Shown in pieces: positions 10,789 to 21,224 of a stretch of 64,000 nucleotides of DNA. Made by a program: the position numbers and the translations under genes. The DNA is from Cyanobium sp. CACIAM 14 (lineage in GTDB: Bacteria; Cyanobacteriota; Cyanobacteriia; PCC-6307; Cyanobiaceae). Each line of letters starts with the position of its first letter. The stretch's first letter is position 1. The stretch covers positions 105,714 to 169,713 of the forward strand of contig JMRP01000004.1 of the NCBI GenBank assembly GCA_000708525.1, read 5' to 3'. The notes below the pieces were generated by a model that searched no databases, was not told where the DNA came from, and worked only from the letters and a program-made list of their open reading frames with translations.

Positions 10789-12185
10789 GACCCCTGCCCG
10801 ACGTTCTGCGCAGCCCCCTGACGAGGCTGCCGCGGCCTGCCCTGCCCCCGCTGACGCTCACCTCGGTCGCGGTGCTGCTGCTGCTGCTCCTGCCGAGCCT
10901 GGCCCTGTGGCGCTGGCCCCGACCCAGGGCCCAGGGACTCGAGCAGCTGATGGCTGCCGCGAGCCTGCTGCAGAGCTTTCCGGCCAGTCCGGAGCGCCCT
11001 GTGCCGCCCCTCTGGAGGGAGCGTCTCGGTGACGCGCTGGCCTACCGGCTGTGGCGTGAGCAGCGCCGCTTCTGGTGGCAGTTCTGGGGCAGTCACGCCG
11101 ATGGCGGGGCCTATCTGGCCGTGCCGGTGATCTCCTCCGAAGACCGCCGCGGCCCCAACCCCGCCAATGCCCTGCGGGTGGGAAACCTTCTGGTGGTGGC
11201 GCCCGACCCCCTCTCTCGCCGTCTGCTCCAGGACCAGCTGCGGCCGGAGCAGCGGGCCGGCAGGGGTCTCTACAGCGCCTGTCTGCCGCGGCTGGAGAAG
11301 GGGCAGGGGGTGTTCTGGAACGCGACCGCGCTGGCGGTACTGGTGGGCCCGGTGGCTCCTCTGCTGGAGGCTTATCAGGAGGGTTGCCTCTCCCTCGCGC
11401 TGGACGGTGACGGTGTGCGCTGGCAGGGAGAGGCGGCGGCCCGGGCCGGAGGCCCGGGAGTGGCCGGCCCGCCGCCGGGGCGCGAAGACGAGGATCCCTT
11501 GCCAGCGCCGCTGCCAGTGGATGTGCTGCTGGAACTGAAGGGGTCCTCGCTGGAGCAGCTTTTCGGAGGGCTGCTCTCGCGTCAGCTGATCCGCGACCCT
11601 CTGGCGGCCCGCTACGGGATCGATTCGAAGGGCCTGGCCCTGCTGCGCCGTTCCCCCTTCCGCCTGCGCCTCCAGCCCCATCCGAGCGGTCCCTTCCAGG
11701 CCTCGCTCGAACTCCAGGTGGCGGTGGGCCGCGAACGGCAGGCCTGGAGGGGCCTTCTGGTGGGCCTGGCCCGCTCGCTGCAGGGGCAGGGTCTGAAGGA
11801 CGGGAGCGGTGCCGGCGCTCCCGCAGCCAGCGCGGCTTCCCAGGCGCAGTCGGCCACCTGGCGGCGTCAAGACGACGGGGTGGTGCTGGGGGGCTGGCGC
11901 TGGATCACAGAGCCTGGACCCTCGCCCCAGCTGCTCCTGTTCCTCGGCCCCGTCCCCTCCCGGAGGCCGCCCATGGAGCCCTCGGGAGACCCGGCTCTCG
12001 CTGCAGGGGAACTCAGGCTGCGGGTGAGGCCCCAGGCCCTCGATCTGCTGGGTCTGCTGCCCGAGCAGATGCCGGATCTGGTCCGCCGCTCGGATCAGCT
12101 CTGGATGAACGCCGCCCCCCTGCCCGAGGGGAACGCCACCGAGCAGGTCAGCCGGCTGAGGGGACGCCTTCGGTTGAACCGCTGA
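10785..12185 (+). CDS. Hypothetical membrane-anchored protein
   Basis: ATG at 10785 overlapping cofH stop; N-terminal TM segment LTSVAVLLLLLLPSLALW; long coherent ORF. Confidence 0.7.
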   Translation: MRPLPDVLRSPLTRLPRPALPPLTLTSVAVLLLLLLPSLALWRWPRPRAQGLEQLMAAASLLQSFPASPERPVPPLWRERLGDALAYRLWREQRRFWWQFWGSHADGGAYLAVPVISSEDRRGPNPANALRVGNLLVVAPDPLSRRLLQDQLRPEQRAGRGLYSACLPRLEKGQGVFWNATALAVLVGPVAPLLEAYQEGCLSLALDGDGVRWQGEAAARAGGPGVAGPPPGREDEDPLPAPLPVDVLLELKGSSLEQLFGGLLSRQLIRDPLAARYGIDSKGLALLRRSPFRLRLQPHPSGPFQASLELQVAVGRERQAWRGLLVGLARSLQGQGLKDGSGAGAPAASAASQAQSATWRRQDDGVVLGGWRWITEPGPSPQLLLFLGPVPSRRPPMEPSGDPALAAGELRLRVRPQALDLLGLLPEQMPDLVRRSDQLWMNAAPLPEGNATEQVSRLRGRLRLNR

Positions 12186-12843
12186 CCGCCTGGCGCTCGC
12201 GGCGGCGGCGCTCGGAAGCCACGGTCTCCTCCATCAGTTCGACGGCCATGGACATCTTCTCCAGGTTGCTCGCGTAGAGGGAGAGGTCCTTGTCGAGCCG
12301 GTCGCGCAGCAGGCCCATCGACTCTCCGATGTCGTGGGCGAGCTGGCGCAGGGCCTGGGGTTCCATGGCGTCGTCGTCGATGGCCTGCTCCAGCAGGGTC
12401 AGAAGGCCGACCGCCATCAGACGGGAATAGTGGAAGTCGGGCCGCCGGATGCTGGCGAGGGCCTCCGCCACCGGCGGGGGGGCGCCTTCTCCCTGTCGCT
12501 CGATCCACTCGCGCACCTCCTGCTGGCTGTGACGGCCCATGGCGGCCAGGGCTTCGTCGCACTGACGTTTCAGCTGAGGGCCGTCGAACCCGGAGGAGGC
12601 ACAGAGCGCCTCGAACAGGGGACCCTTGTGTTCCTCCGGCCGGTAGCCTCGGGCGAAGCCCTCGAAGACCTGAAGGAGGCCCACGGCGAAGAGGGGGTTG
12701 GTCTGGAAGCCCTTCTGGCGGCTGAGCAGGTGGAGCTCCACCAGCAGCTCGTCGACCATCCGCCGGTACAGCGGGCCGATGACATGGGGAAAGGCGCCGT
12801 GGAAGGCACGCTTGCTGTCGGCAACGGTGAGAGCGGCGCTCAC
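12148..12843 (-). CDS. psb29: Photosystem II biogenesis protein Psb29/THF1
   Basis: [78 protein letters not shown]. Confidence 0.95.
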   Translation of the reverse strand: MSAALTVADSKRAFHGAFPHVIGPLYRRMVDELLVELHLLSRQKGFQTNPLFAVGLLQVFEGFARGYRPEEHKGPLFEALCASSGFDGPQLKRQCDEALAAMGRHSQQEVREWIERQGEGAPPPVAEALASIRRPDFHYSRLMAVGLLTLLEQAIDDDAMEPQALRQLAHDIGESMGLLRDRLDKDLSLYASNLEKMSMAVELMEETVASERRRRERQAVSGSTEGVPSAG

Positions 12844-12938
12844 GCGGTTCGGATCTTCAATGCTGCGACCTTAGCGCTGCAGGCACTCACCCCGATCGGC
12901 GCCTCGGTAAGATCGTTTCACTCGCCTGCATTGAGCCC

Positions 12939-13529
12939 ATGATCCCGATCGTCATCGAGGAGTCGGGCCGTGGAGAGAGAGCCTTCGACATCTACTCCCG
13001 CCTGTTACGGGAGCGGATCATCTTTCTGGGGGAGCCGGTGACGGCCGAGTCGGCCAATCGCGTGGTGGCCCAGCTTCTCTTTCTCGAAGCTGAAGATCCC
13101 GACAAGGATATCTTTCTCTATGTGAATTCACCGGGAGGTTCGGTCTACGACGGCCTGGGGATCTTCGACACGATGCAGCACATCAAGCCCGACGTCCAGA
13201 CAGTCTGCGTCGGCCTCGCCGCCAGCATGGGCGCCTTCCTGCTCTGTGCCGGCGCGAAGGGCAAGCGCAGCAGCCTGAGCCACTCCCGGATCATGATCCA
13301 CCAGCCCCTGGGTGGCGCCCGCGGCCAGGCCAGTGACATCCGGATCCAGGCAGATGAGATCCTCTACCTGAAGGATAAGCTCAACAGGGAGCTGGCTGCG
13401 CGCACGGGGCAGGACCTCGAGAAGATCCAGATCGACACAGACCGCGATTTCTTCATGTCGCCCGCCGAAGCGATGGCCTATGGCCTGATCGACAAGGTCA
13501 TCGAGAAGAGGCCGGTACGGCCTGTCTGA
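12939..13529 (+). CDS. clpP: ATP-dependent Clp protease proteolytic subunit
   Basis: [76 protein letters not shown]. Confidence 0.97.
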   Translation: MIPIVIEESGRGERAFDIYSRLLRERIIFLGEPVTAESANRVVAQLLFLEAEDPDKDIFLYVNSPGGSVYDGLGIFDTMQHIKPDVQTVCVGLAASMGAFLLCAGAKGKRSSLSHSRIMIHQPLGGARGQASDIRIQADEILYLKDKLNRELAARTGQDLEKIQIDTDRDFFMSPAEAMAYGLIDKVIEKRPVRPV

Positions 13530-13583
13530 ACTCAACGGATCTAACCGGAACAACATTACCCTTCGGTCTTCGGCGGAACGACC

Positions 13584-13613
13584 AACAACAAAGGGCCTGG
13601 GAGATCCAGGCCC
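13584..13613 (-). terminator. Rho-independent-like terminator downstream of ftsH
   Basis: Perfect 8-bp stem GGGCCTGG-GAGAT-CCAGGCCC (13593-13613); followed on the - strand by TTTGTTGTTG. Confidence 0.7.
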
Positions 13614-13658
13614 CGATTGTGATAAACAATTTTGCTGAACAATCTGCCCAGCCGGGCT

Positions 13659-15653
13659 TCAGGAGGCGTCCGCAGTATCCGGAACGGGGAAAGTCTGAGG
13701 GGTGGACTTGGTGGATTCGGTGGATCCCTCCTTGTCTGAGGAGGTGAGCAGAGGAGAGAACCGTTCCTTCTCGGGGATGGTGGCGAACTCGGACACGATG
13801 AGGCGGAATTCATCCCCGTCCAGACTTTCCTTCTCGATCAGCAGTTCCACCAGCCGGTCCATGCAGGCCCGGTGCTCGGCCACAAGTTTCACCGTGTCTG
13901 CATAGCAGCTCTGGACGATGTGCCGGATCGCCGCATCGATCTTGTGGGCGATGGCATCGGAGACATCGCTGCGGGTCATCAGATCGCGCCCGAGGAAGAC
14001 CTCCTGATTGCCGGCCTCGAGCGACATCGGACCCAGCTCGCTCATGCCGAAGCGGGTCACCATCTGACGAGCCATCGAGGCCACCTGCTGGATGTCACCA
14101 CCGGCACCGGTGGTCACTTCCGCATGGCCAAACACCACATCCTCGGCGGCCCGGCCCCCCAGGGCCCCCATGATCCGGGCACGAAGCTGGGCCCGACTGA
14201 CCAGCATCTGCTCCTCGTCGGGGGCGAACCAGGTGAGGCCCTGGGCCTGGCCGCGGGGGATGAGAGTGACCTTCTGGACGGGATCGTGGTGCTTCACCAG
14301 GGTGCCCACCAGGGCGTGGCCCACTTCGTGATACGCGATCAGCCGCTTGCTGCGCCCATCGGTGAGGGGCTTGCCCTCCATGCCCGCGATGATCCTGTCG
14401 ACGGCGTCGTCGATCTCGGCCAGGCCGGTGGCCTCCTTGCGACGCCGCGCTGTGAGGATGGCCGCTTCGTTGAGCAGGTTGGCCAGGTCGGCACCGGTGA
14501 ACCCCGGGGTCCGGCGGGCAATCATCTCGAGCGAGACATCGTCCGCGAGTTTCTTGTTGCGGCTGTGGACCTTGAGGATCGAGAGACGTCCCTTGATGTC
14601 GGGGGCATCGACGGTGACCTGGCGATCGAAACGGCCCGGGCGCATCAGGGCCGAATCGAGCACATCGGGACGGTTGGTGGCGGCGATGATGATGATGCCG
14701 CTGTTGCCCTCGAAGCCATCCATCTCCGTGAGGAGCTGGTTCAGGGTCTGCTCCCGCTCGTCGTTGCCGCCGCCGATGCCGGCGCCGCGCTGGCGGCCGA
14801 CGGCGTCGATCTCATCGATGAAGATCAGACACGGGCTGTTTTCCTTGGCCCGTTTGAACAGGTCCCTCACGCGGCTGGCGCCGACACCCACGAACATCTC
14901 CACGAACTCCGATCCGGAGAGCGAGAAGAAGGGGACACCCGCTTCTCCGGCGATCGCCTTGGCGAGAAGGGTCTTGCCGGTGCCCGGAGGACCCACCAGG
15001 AGGACTCCACGGGGGATCTTGGCACCCACGGAGGTGAATCGTTCGGGAGTCTTGAGGAAGGTCACCACCTCCTGAAGGTCCTGCTTGGCCTCCTCCACAC
15101 CCGCCACGTCGTCGAACATGACGCCGGTCTCGGCTTCCATGGCGAAACGGGCCTTGGACTTGCCGAACTGCATGGCCTGTCCGGGGCCACCTGGCATGCC
15201 GGAGGAGCGACGGGCGAGGAAGACAAGCGAGCCAATCAGCAGCAGTGGGAACAGCAGATTGCCGAGAAGACCGATGGCGGGAGGGGTGGTTCTGGGGGGA
15301 TGGACATCGAAGCTGATGCCCTGGCCCTTGAGCTTGTTGATCAGCTCGGGTGCCACGCCGGGAAGATCGACCCGCAGGCGCTGCACCCGGTTGTCGAGGT
15401 CAGGATCCACAGCCTCGATCACCGCCGAGCGACCGCCGTCGAAGATGTCGACGGCGGTGACCCTGCCGGCATCGACGTAATCCAGGAACCGGCCGTAACT
15501 CATCCGGGCCACGGCGACGTTGCGCGAACTGCCGCTGGTGCCGGCACCACCGGGAACCAGCCGGCCTCCGGAACTCAGCAGCTGCCAGCCGAGAAACACG
15601 GCCACGGCGACGGGCAGGAGCCAGAGAGCGAGGACACGCCAGCGCTGGTTCAT
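13659..15653 (-). CDS. ftsH: ATP-dependent zinc metalloprotease FtsH
   Basis: [62 protein letters not shown] zinc motif; start [10 protein letters not shown]. Confidence 0.97.
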   Translation of the reverse strand: MNQRWRVLALWLLPVAVAVFLGWQLLSSGGRLVPGGAGTSGSSRNVAVARMSYGRFLDYVDAGRVTAVDIFDGGRSAVIEAVDPDLDNRVQRLRVDLPGVAPELINKLKGQGISFDVHPPRTTPPAIGLLGNLLFPLLLIGSLVFLARRSSGMPGGPGQAMQFGKSKARFAMEAETGVMFDDVAGVEEAKQDLQEVVTFLKTPERFTSVGAKIPRGVLLVGPPGTGKTLLAKAIAGEAGVPFFSLSGSEFVEMFVGVGASRVRDLFKRAKENSPCLIFIDEIDAVGRQRGAGIGGGNDEREQTLNQLLTEMDGFEGNSGIIIIAATNRPDVLDSALMRPGRFDRQVTVDAPDIKGRLSILKVHSRNKKLADDVSLEMIARRTPGFTGADLANLLNEAAILTARRRKEATGLAEIDDAVDRIIAGMEGKPLTDGRSKRLIAYHEVGHALVGTLVKHHDPVQKVTLIPRGQAQGLTWFAPDEEQMLVSRAQLRARIMGALGGRAAEDVVFGHAEVTTGAGGDIQQVASMARQMVTRFGMSELGPMSLEAGNQEVFLGRDLMTRSDVSDAIAHKIDAAIRHIVQSCYADTVKLVAEHRACMDRLVELLIEKESLDGDEFRLIVSEFATIPEKERFSPLLTSSDKEGSTESTKSTPQTFPVPDTADAS

Positions 15654-15726
15654 GGTTGAGACGCTTTTTAACAACCTTAGGGGCGAGAGGCCCGTCTCCG
15701 GGAGGCTGCCGGCGTCCCAACGGGAC

Positions 15727-16029
15727 TCAGCTGGCCAGCCACCATGGGTTGGACTCCGGGCTGCCGGCGGTGGGCTCGGCAGCGGGGGCCGAGGCCACGA
15801 TCAGCTCCCGGGCCCCGATCGACTCGAGCAGTTCCGGACCGCCCAGGCCATGGGTCCAGATCTCCACCTCGCTGCTGCCGGGGCATACGAAGGCCAGCAC
15901 TTCGAAGGGAAAGACGACCCGTTCCAGGAAGAAATGATCGGGTCCGATGCAGCGCAGGATCACCATGCGGTCGGAACCGTTGCGATAGCCGCAATCGATC
16001 TGTTCCACCCGGGACAACTGGTCCAACAC
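15727..16029 (-). CDS. DUF1830 domain-containing protein
   Basis: [61 protein letters not shown]. Confidence 0.85.
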   Translation of the reverse strand: MLDQLSRVEQIDCGYRNGSDRMVILRCIGPDHFFLERVVFPFEVLAFVCPGSSEVEIWTHGLGGPELLESIGARELIVASAPAAEPTAGSPESNPWWLAS

Positions 16030-16229
16030 GTTTGCTTGAGCTGCGTCCAGACCATGAAGCCACTCCAGCCTGTGGGGGTTTGGTGACCGACGCGACCGAT
16101 CACCAGACTTAATGTTTTCTTCCGGTGACCAGGCTCCGATCTCCGTTTAGGCGCAGGCGCCTCCTTTTCGACGTCTGCCTCTGGACGTCTGCCTCTGGGG
16201 GTCCGGCCGGTGCTCAGGGCGTAGGCCGC

Positions 16230-17459
16230 TCAGAGGCTCCGGAGAGCGGCGATCGGATCCAGCCGGGCGGCCCGGCGTGCCGGCACCACCCCGAAGAACA
16301 GCCCGATCGATCCGGAGAGCCCCACCGTCAGCAGCACCGTTCCGGCCTCGATCGTGGCCGGCAGGGGAGTGAAGCTGGCCACCAGGGCCACCGTCCCCAG
16401 CCCCATGGCACTGCCGATGACGCCCCCCAGACCGGCGAGCACCAGCGACTCCACCAGGAACTGCAGCAGGACGTCGCTGCTTCGGGCCCCGAGGGCCTTG
16501 CGCAGACCGATCTCCTCGGTGCGCTCGCTCACCGACACCAGCATGATGTTCATGATGCCGATCCCGCCCACCAGCAGGGAAACGGCTCCGATGGCCCCCA
16601 GCATCAGGGTGAGTCCACCGGTGATGGTGCCGACGATGGTGAGAGCGTCCTTCTGGGACCGCACGGCGAAGTCGTCCTCCCGCAGCAGGCGATGGCGCTG
16701 GCGCAGCAGGTTGGTGATCTGGAAGGCCGCCGCGCCGGTGCTCGCCTCGTCGCGCGCTTCCACGCTGATGAAGCTGAGGCTGACGCCGTAGGTGGGATCA
16801 CGGCCGCTGATCTGGCTCACCATCGTGGTGAGGGGGATGTAGGCGCTCTCGTCCTGGTTGGAGCCGAACACGGCACCCTTGGCCGCCAGCACCCCGATCA
16901 CCTCGAAGGACTTGTCACGGATGCGCAGGCGGCGGCCGAGGGCCTCGCCGGTGGGCATCAGCTTGTCCCGCAGGTCCGGCCCGATCACCACGACGTTGCG
17001 GGCGGCCTGGAGATCCCGCTCATCGATGAAGCGCCCGCGGGCCACCTCGAAGCTGCGTACCGGCAGGAACTCGGGCGTCACTCCCGACACGGGTGCCGAG
17101 GCACTGAAGCCGTCGGCTTGGATCACCGCGTTCTGGGTGATCTGGGGGGCCACCCGTCGCACGCTGGGCACCTGCTCGGCGATCGCTCTGGCGTCCTCCA
17201 GAACGAGGGTGCGGGGCGTCTCGATGCCCTGGCGACGGGTGTCGTTGTTGCCCGGCACGACGAACAGCACGTTGGCCCCCAGGGTGCTGAGCTGGCTTTC
17301 CGCCAGGTTCTGGGCGCCCCGCCCGACCCCCACCAAGGTGATCACCGAGGCGTTGCCGATGACGATGCCGAGCATGGTGAGCAGGCTGCGCAGCCGGTTG
17401 GAGCGCAGGGTGTGCAGCGCCATGGCCACCGTTTCGCTCAGGGGCAGCTTGGGGGCCAT
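16230..17459 (-). CDS. ABC transporter permease, MacB/FtsX-like
   Basis: ALHTLRSNRLRSLLTMLGIVIGNASVITLVGVGRGAQNLAESQLSTLGANVLFVVPG and C-terminal EEIGLRKALGARSSDVLLQFLVESLVLAGLGG. Confidence 0.92.
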   Translation of the reverse strand: MAPKLPLSETVAMALHTLRSNRLRSLLTMLGIVIGNASVITLVGVGRGAQNLAESQLSTLGANVLFVVPGNNDTRRQGIETPRTLVLEDARAIAEQVPSVRRVAPQITQNAVIQADGFSASAPVSGVTPEFLPVRSFEVARGRFIDERDLQAARNVVVIGPDLRDKLMPTGEALGRRLRIRDKSFEVIGVLAAKGAVFGSNQDESAYIPLTTMVSQISGRDPTYGVSLSFISVEARDEASTGAAAFQITNLLRQRHRLLREDDFAVRSQKDALTIVGTITGGLTLMLGAIGAVSLLVGGIGIMNIMLVSVSERTEEIGLRKALGARSSDVLLQFLVESLVLAGLGGVIGSAMGLGTVALVASFTPLPATIEAGTVLLTVGLSGSIGLFFGVVPARRAARLDPIAALRSL

Positions 17460-17485
17460 GACGGCGAGTTGTGGGGATCCCGGTT

Positions 17486-19270
17486 CTAGAAGAACGGTGG
17501 CACCGTCGAGGGGTAGGCGCTCTTCGGACCGCGGTGGACCACCCCCTCCTGCAGTTCCAGGGTGACCACCTCACCCATGCGGAGTTCGGCGGTGGCGTTG
17601 GCCACACCCACGATCACGGGCACCCCGAGGCGCTCGGCGATCACGGCCGCGTGGCTCTGGCGGCCCTCCTCCTCCGCGATCACCCCGCGGGCCTTGCGGA
17701 TGGCCTCCAGATAGGCCGCGCTGGTTTCCCGCACCACCAGGATCTCGCCGGGCTCGAGGCGGGCCGCATCCTCCGGGGTGCTGGCCAGCCGCACCTTGCC
17801 GCTGACGGTGCCGCTGCCGATGCCAACGCCGCGACCCATCACTGCCGACACGATGCCCACCTTCACCAGGTCGGTGGAGCCACTCACCCCTTCCAGAGTG
17901 CCGGCGGTCTGCACGACCAGATCCCCGGCGCTCAGCAGTCCCTTCTCCTGAGCCGCTGCCATCGCAACGCTGAAGGTGCGGCTGCTGGTGGCCTCGTCGT
18001 GGATCAGCAGGGGGTTGACCCCCCAGACCAGCTGCAGCTGGCGGGCCACGGCGACATCGCCGGTGATGGCCAGGATCGGGGTGCTCGGGCGGAACTTGCT
18101 GACGTTGCGGGCGGTGGAACCGGTCTTCGTGAGCGGCAGGATCGCCGCGGCGTTGAGCTGGCGGGCGATGCTGCTGACCGCCTGGCAGATGGCGTTGGGG
18201 ATGGTGGTGGCCATGTGGCTGTCCAGCACCCGCTGGGGGTAGTCGCGCTCGATGCGGCGCGCGATCTGGTCCATCGTGGCCACCGCCTCCACCGGGTAGT
18301 CGCCCACGGCGGTCTCGTTGGAGAGCATCACCGCGTCGGTGCCGTCGAGGATGGCATTGGCCACGTCGCTCACTTCGGCCCGGGTGGGCCTGGGGCTGGA
18401 GGCCATCGAATCGAGCATCTGGGTGGCCGTGATGATCGGGATGCCGAGGCTGTTGGCCTTGCGGATCAGCTCCTTCTGCAGCAGCGGCACCTCCTCGGCG
18501 GGCATCTCCACGCCGAGGTCGCCCCGGGCCACCATCACCCCGTCACAGAGGGGCAGGATGGCGTCGATGGCGTCGATGGCCTCGAATTTCTCGATCTTCG
18601 CCACCACCGGGGTGTTGTGGCCCTGGCTGCGGATCAGCTCACGGATCTCCAGCATGTCGGAGGGATTGCGCACGAAGCTGAGGGCCACCCAGTCGACCCC
18701 CTGCTGCAGGCCGAAGGCCAGGTCGCGGCGATCCTTGGGGGTGAGGGCACGGATCGAGAGCTGCACGTCGGGGAAGTTGACCCCCTTGTTGTTGGACAGC
18801 ACCCCCCCGACCGTGACCCGGCACTTCAGGGTCTGGGCCGGCCCGTCGACCTCCGTCACCACCATCTCCACCCGACCGTCGTCGAGCAGGATGCGGCTGC
18901 CGGTGGTCACCTCCTCCGCCAGGCGCTCATAGGTGACGGTGGCGATGGCGTTGTCGCAGTTGACCGAGCGGGACGTGAGCGAGAAGGTGTCTCCCTTGGC
19001 CAGGGTGATCGGACCGGCCTGGAAGCGCCCCAGCCGGATCTTGGGGCCCTGCAGATCCTGAAGGATGCCGATGTGAACGCCCAGCTCATGGGCCACCTGG
19101 CGGATGGTGGCGATCCGCTCGGCGTGGTCGCTGTGGTCGCCGTGGGAGAAGTTGAGCCGGAACGTGGTGGCACCGGCCCGGATCAGCTGCCGCAGCACCT
19201 CCGGGGATTCGGTGGCGGGTCCGATCGTGGCCACGATCTTAGTGCGACGCATGAGATCGTTGGGGGCCAT
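17486..19270 (-). CDS. pyk: Pyruvate kinase
   Basis: RRTKIVATIGPATESPEVLRQLIRAGATTFRLNFSHGDH, VMVARGDLGVEMPAEEVPLLQKELI, C-terminal PEP-utilising-like domain. Confidence 0.96.
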   Translation of the reverse strand: MAPNDLMRRTKIVATIGPATESPEVLRQLIRAGATTFRLNFSHGDHSDHAERIATIRQVAHELGVHIGILQDLQGPKIRLGRFQAGPITLAKGDTFSLTSRSVNCDNAIATVTYERLAEEVTTGSRILLDDGRVEMVVTEVDGPAQTLKCRVTVGGVLSNNKGVNFPDVQLSIRALTPKDRRDLAFGLQQGVDWVALSFVRNPSDMLEIRELIRSQGHNTPVVAKIEKFEAIDAIDAILPLCDGVMVARGDLGVEMPAEEVPLLQKELIRKANSLGIPIITATQMLDSMASSPRPTRAEVSDVANAILDGTDAVMLSNETAVGDYPVEAVATMDQIARRIERDYPQRVLDSHMATTIPNAICQAVSSIARQLNAAAILPLTKTGSTARNVSKFRPSTPILAITGDVAVARQLQLVWGVNPLLIHDEATSSRTFSVAMAAAQEKGLLSAGDLVVQTAGTLEGVSGSTDLVKVGIVSAVMGRGVGIGSGTVSGKVRLASTPEDAARLEPGEILVVRETSAAYLEAIRKARGVIAEEEGRQSHAAVIAERLGVPVIVGVANATAELRMGEVVTLELQEGVVHRGPKSAYPSTVPPFF

Positions 19271-19329
19271 CGGACGACCTGCTGGAAGGCCGGAAACTAC
19301 CATCCGGACTGGCCAGGGGCTCGCTAGCC

Positions 19330-19659
19330 ATGGACTTTCAGACCTACCAGCGGCGCTCCCGTGAGACCGCGCGCTATCCCGACGCGGGGGACAACCCCAT
19401 CTACCCCACCCTGGGACTCTGCGGCGAGGCCGGAGAGGTGGCGGACAAGGTGAAGAAGGTGCTGCGCGACCGCGGCGGCCAGTTCAGCCCGGAGGTTCGT
19501 GACGACCTGCTGCTGGAACTGGGAGACGTGCTCTGGTACGTCGCCCAGCTGGCCACCGAACTGGGCCTCGATCTGGAGACCGTGGCCAGCGCCAACCTCG
19601 CCAAGCTGGCCAGCCGGGCGGACCGTAACGTGATCGGAGGCAGCGGCGACCGGCGTTGA
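19330..19659 (+). CDS. MazG-like nucleotide pyrophosphohydrolase
   Basis: YPTLGLCGEAGEVADKVKKVLRD..DDLLLELGDVLWYVAQLATELGLDLETVASANLAKLASR. Confidence 0.88.
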   Translation: MDFQTYQRRSRETARYPDAGDNPIYPTLGLCGEAGEVADKVKKVLRDRGGQFSPEVRDDLLLELGDVLWYVAQLATELGLDLETVASANLAKLASRADRNVIGGSGDRR

Positions 19660-19724
19660 GGCAACGAAAGATCCGGCCGACAGAGACTGCGCCAACAGAG
19701 CCCCCCCTGCAGGAGACCCGGCCG

Positions 19725-20204
19725 ATGAACGGGCTGCTCCGGCTGCTCACCGCGCTCGCCCTGGGATTGGTCCTGCTGCTGGCCGCCCCAGCCCGGGCCC
19801 GGGCCGCCGATCTGCAGGTGTCGGACGTGGTGCTGGAGCTCTGCCCCAGCGGCGATCTGGCCACCCAGCCGGACCTGGCCAGGCCCATGGGTGCCAGCTG
19901 CTGGGCCCTGCGGGGGGTGGTGCTGAATCCAGGTTCCAGGCCCGTCGTGGACACCGACGTGTTCGGCCTGATCCTGGATGCCAGCGGCGAACCCGTGCTT
20001 CCCAACCGGAGCCGGGTGGGCTCCATCGGCGACATCCCTCCCGGCCGCTCCAGCTTTGCACTGCGGCTGGCGGTGCCCGCCGGAACCCCCGGTCCCCTGC
20101 GGTCGGTGAAGGTCCGTGCCAGGGGATTCAACGCGCCGGTGCGCAGCCGCGCCGGGGTTGACGACGAACTTCTGCCCCTGGAGCAGGGCCTCGCCGCGTC
20201 CTGA
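19725..20204 (+). CDS. Hypothetical secreted protein
   Basis: Signal-peptide-like MNGLLRLLTALALGLVLLLAAPARARAADL followed by a beta-rich domain. Confidence 0.65.
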   Translation: MNGLLRLLTALALGLVLLLAAPARARAADLQVSDVVLELCPSGDLATQPDLARPMGASCWALRGVVLNPGSRPVVDTDVFGLILDASGEPVLPNRSRVGSIGDIPPGRSSFALRLAVPAGTPGPLRSVKVRARGFNAPVRSRAGVDDELLPLEQGLAAS

Positions 20205-20237
20205 GGACAGCTCACGGCAGGCCCCGCCGGCGATGCC

Positions 20238-20528
20238 TCAGTAAGCCAGGCCAGCGGAGAGGGTGGCGATGGAGGCCCCCAGCAGGCTCTGCATCAGCTG
20301 CAGGGCGATGAAGGCCAGCAGGGCCGAGAGATCCAGGCCCCCGAGGGGAGGAATGATGCCGCGGAAGGCGTTCAGGTAGGGATCGGTGATGGCGCTCACG
20401 CTGGAGAGCACCGGGTTGCTCCAGTCGAGGTTGGGAAACCAGCTCAGCAGGACCCTTGCCAGCAGCACCACGAGATAGATGCTCAGGGTCTGGGCCAGCA
20501 CCTGGAGCAGAAAGATGAGGATGTTCAT
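20238..20528 (-). CDS. YggT family membrane protein
   Basis: MNILIFLLQVLAQTLSIYLVVLLARVLLSWFPNLDWSNPVLSSVSAITDPYLNAFRGIIPPLGGLDLSALLAF. Confidence 0.9.
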   Translation of the reverse strand: MNILIFLLQVLAQTLSIYLVVLLARVLLSWFPNLDWSNPVLSSVSAITDPYLNAFRGIIPPLGGLDLSALLAFIALQLMQSLLGASIATLSAGLAY

Positions 20529-20569
20529 CGAGAAGGTCGGGTGGGTGAGGCAGCGGCCGCCCGCCAACT

Positions 20570-21182
20570 CTATGGAGAGGGTTCCTCGTCGGCGGCTCCG
20601 GCGGCTCCGGCGGCCTGCAGGCGGGCGTCCAGGGCGGCCAGATCCTCCGCCTGCAGGGAGAAGGTGCGGTGGAACTTCTCGCTGAGGCTGAGCCAGTAGG
20701 AGCGGCCGTCACTCTGGCGACGGCGCTCGATGAAATCCTGTGCCAGCAGCTCCTTGATGTGGTCATAGGCGCCGGAGCCCCGCAGCTCCACCAGTTCCGA
20801 CTGCAGCAGCCGCTTCTTGAGGGCGATGGTGGCCAGCGTCCGCAGGGCGGCAACGGAGAGATCCACCGGCAGTAGGTCCTGCACCAGATCCCCCAGGCCC
20901 GAGCGCAGCTGCAGGCTGTAGCGCCGGCCTTCCTGGTGGATCTCCAGGGCGGTGTCCCTGTGGGCGTAGTCGGCCATCAGGGTGATCAGGCCCAGCTCCG
21001 CCTCCTCCCTGCCGATGCCTGCGATGGCGGCCAGCTCGTCCAGGTCGAGGGGCCTGCCCTTGAGATACAGGATCGCCTCCAGCCGCGCCGGCAGGGAGAG
21101 GCCGGGAACGGCGCCGATCGCAGCCGCCGGCGCACCGTTCTCAGGGGAGGGTGGCGGGGCGTCGTGGTCGGGCCCGGGCATG
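20570..21182 (-). CDS. scpB: Segregation and condensation protein B
   Basis: LPARLEAILYLKGRPLDLDELAAIAGIGREEAELGLITLMADYAHRDTALEIHQEGRRYSLQLR; winged-helix pattern. Confidence 0.9.
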
Positions 21183-21224
21183 GTGACGTCCGGCACACGG
21201 TCTGGCGGCAACGTATCGCAGGGC

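Noticed and set aside
12843-12939. CIRCE-like element upstream of clpP
   Set aside because: TTAGCGCTGCAGGCACTC only weakly resembles one half and lacks the TTAGCACTC-N9-GAGTGCTAA inverted repeat
13872-15659. 595-aa + strand ORF
   Set aside because: Antisense to ftsH; shadow ORF in high-GC DNA
17471-19327. 618-aa + strand ORF
   Set aside because: Antisense to pyk; shadow ORF
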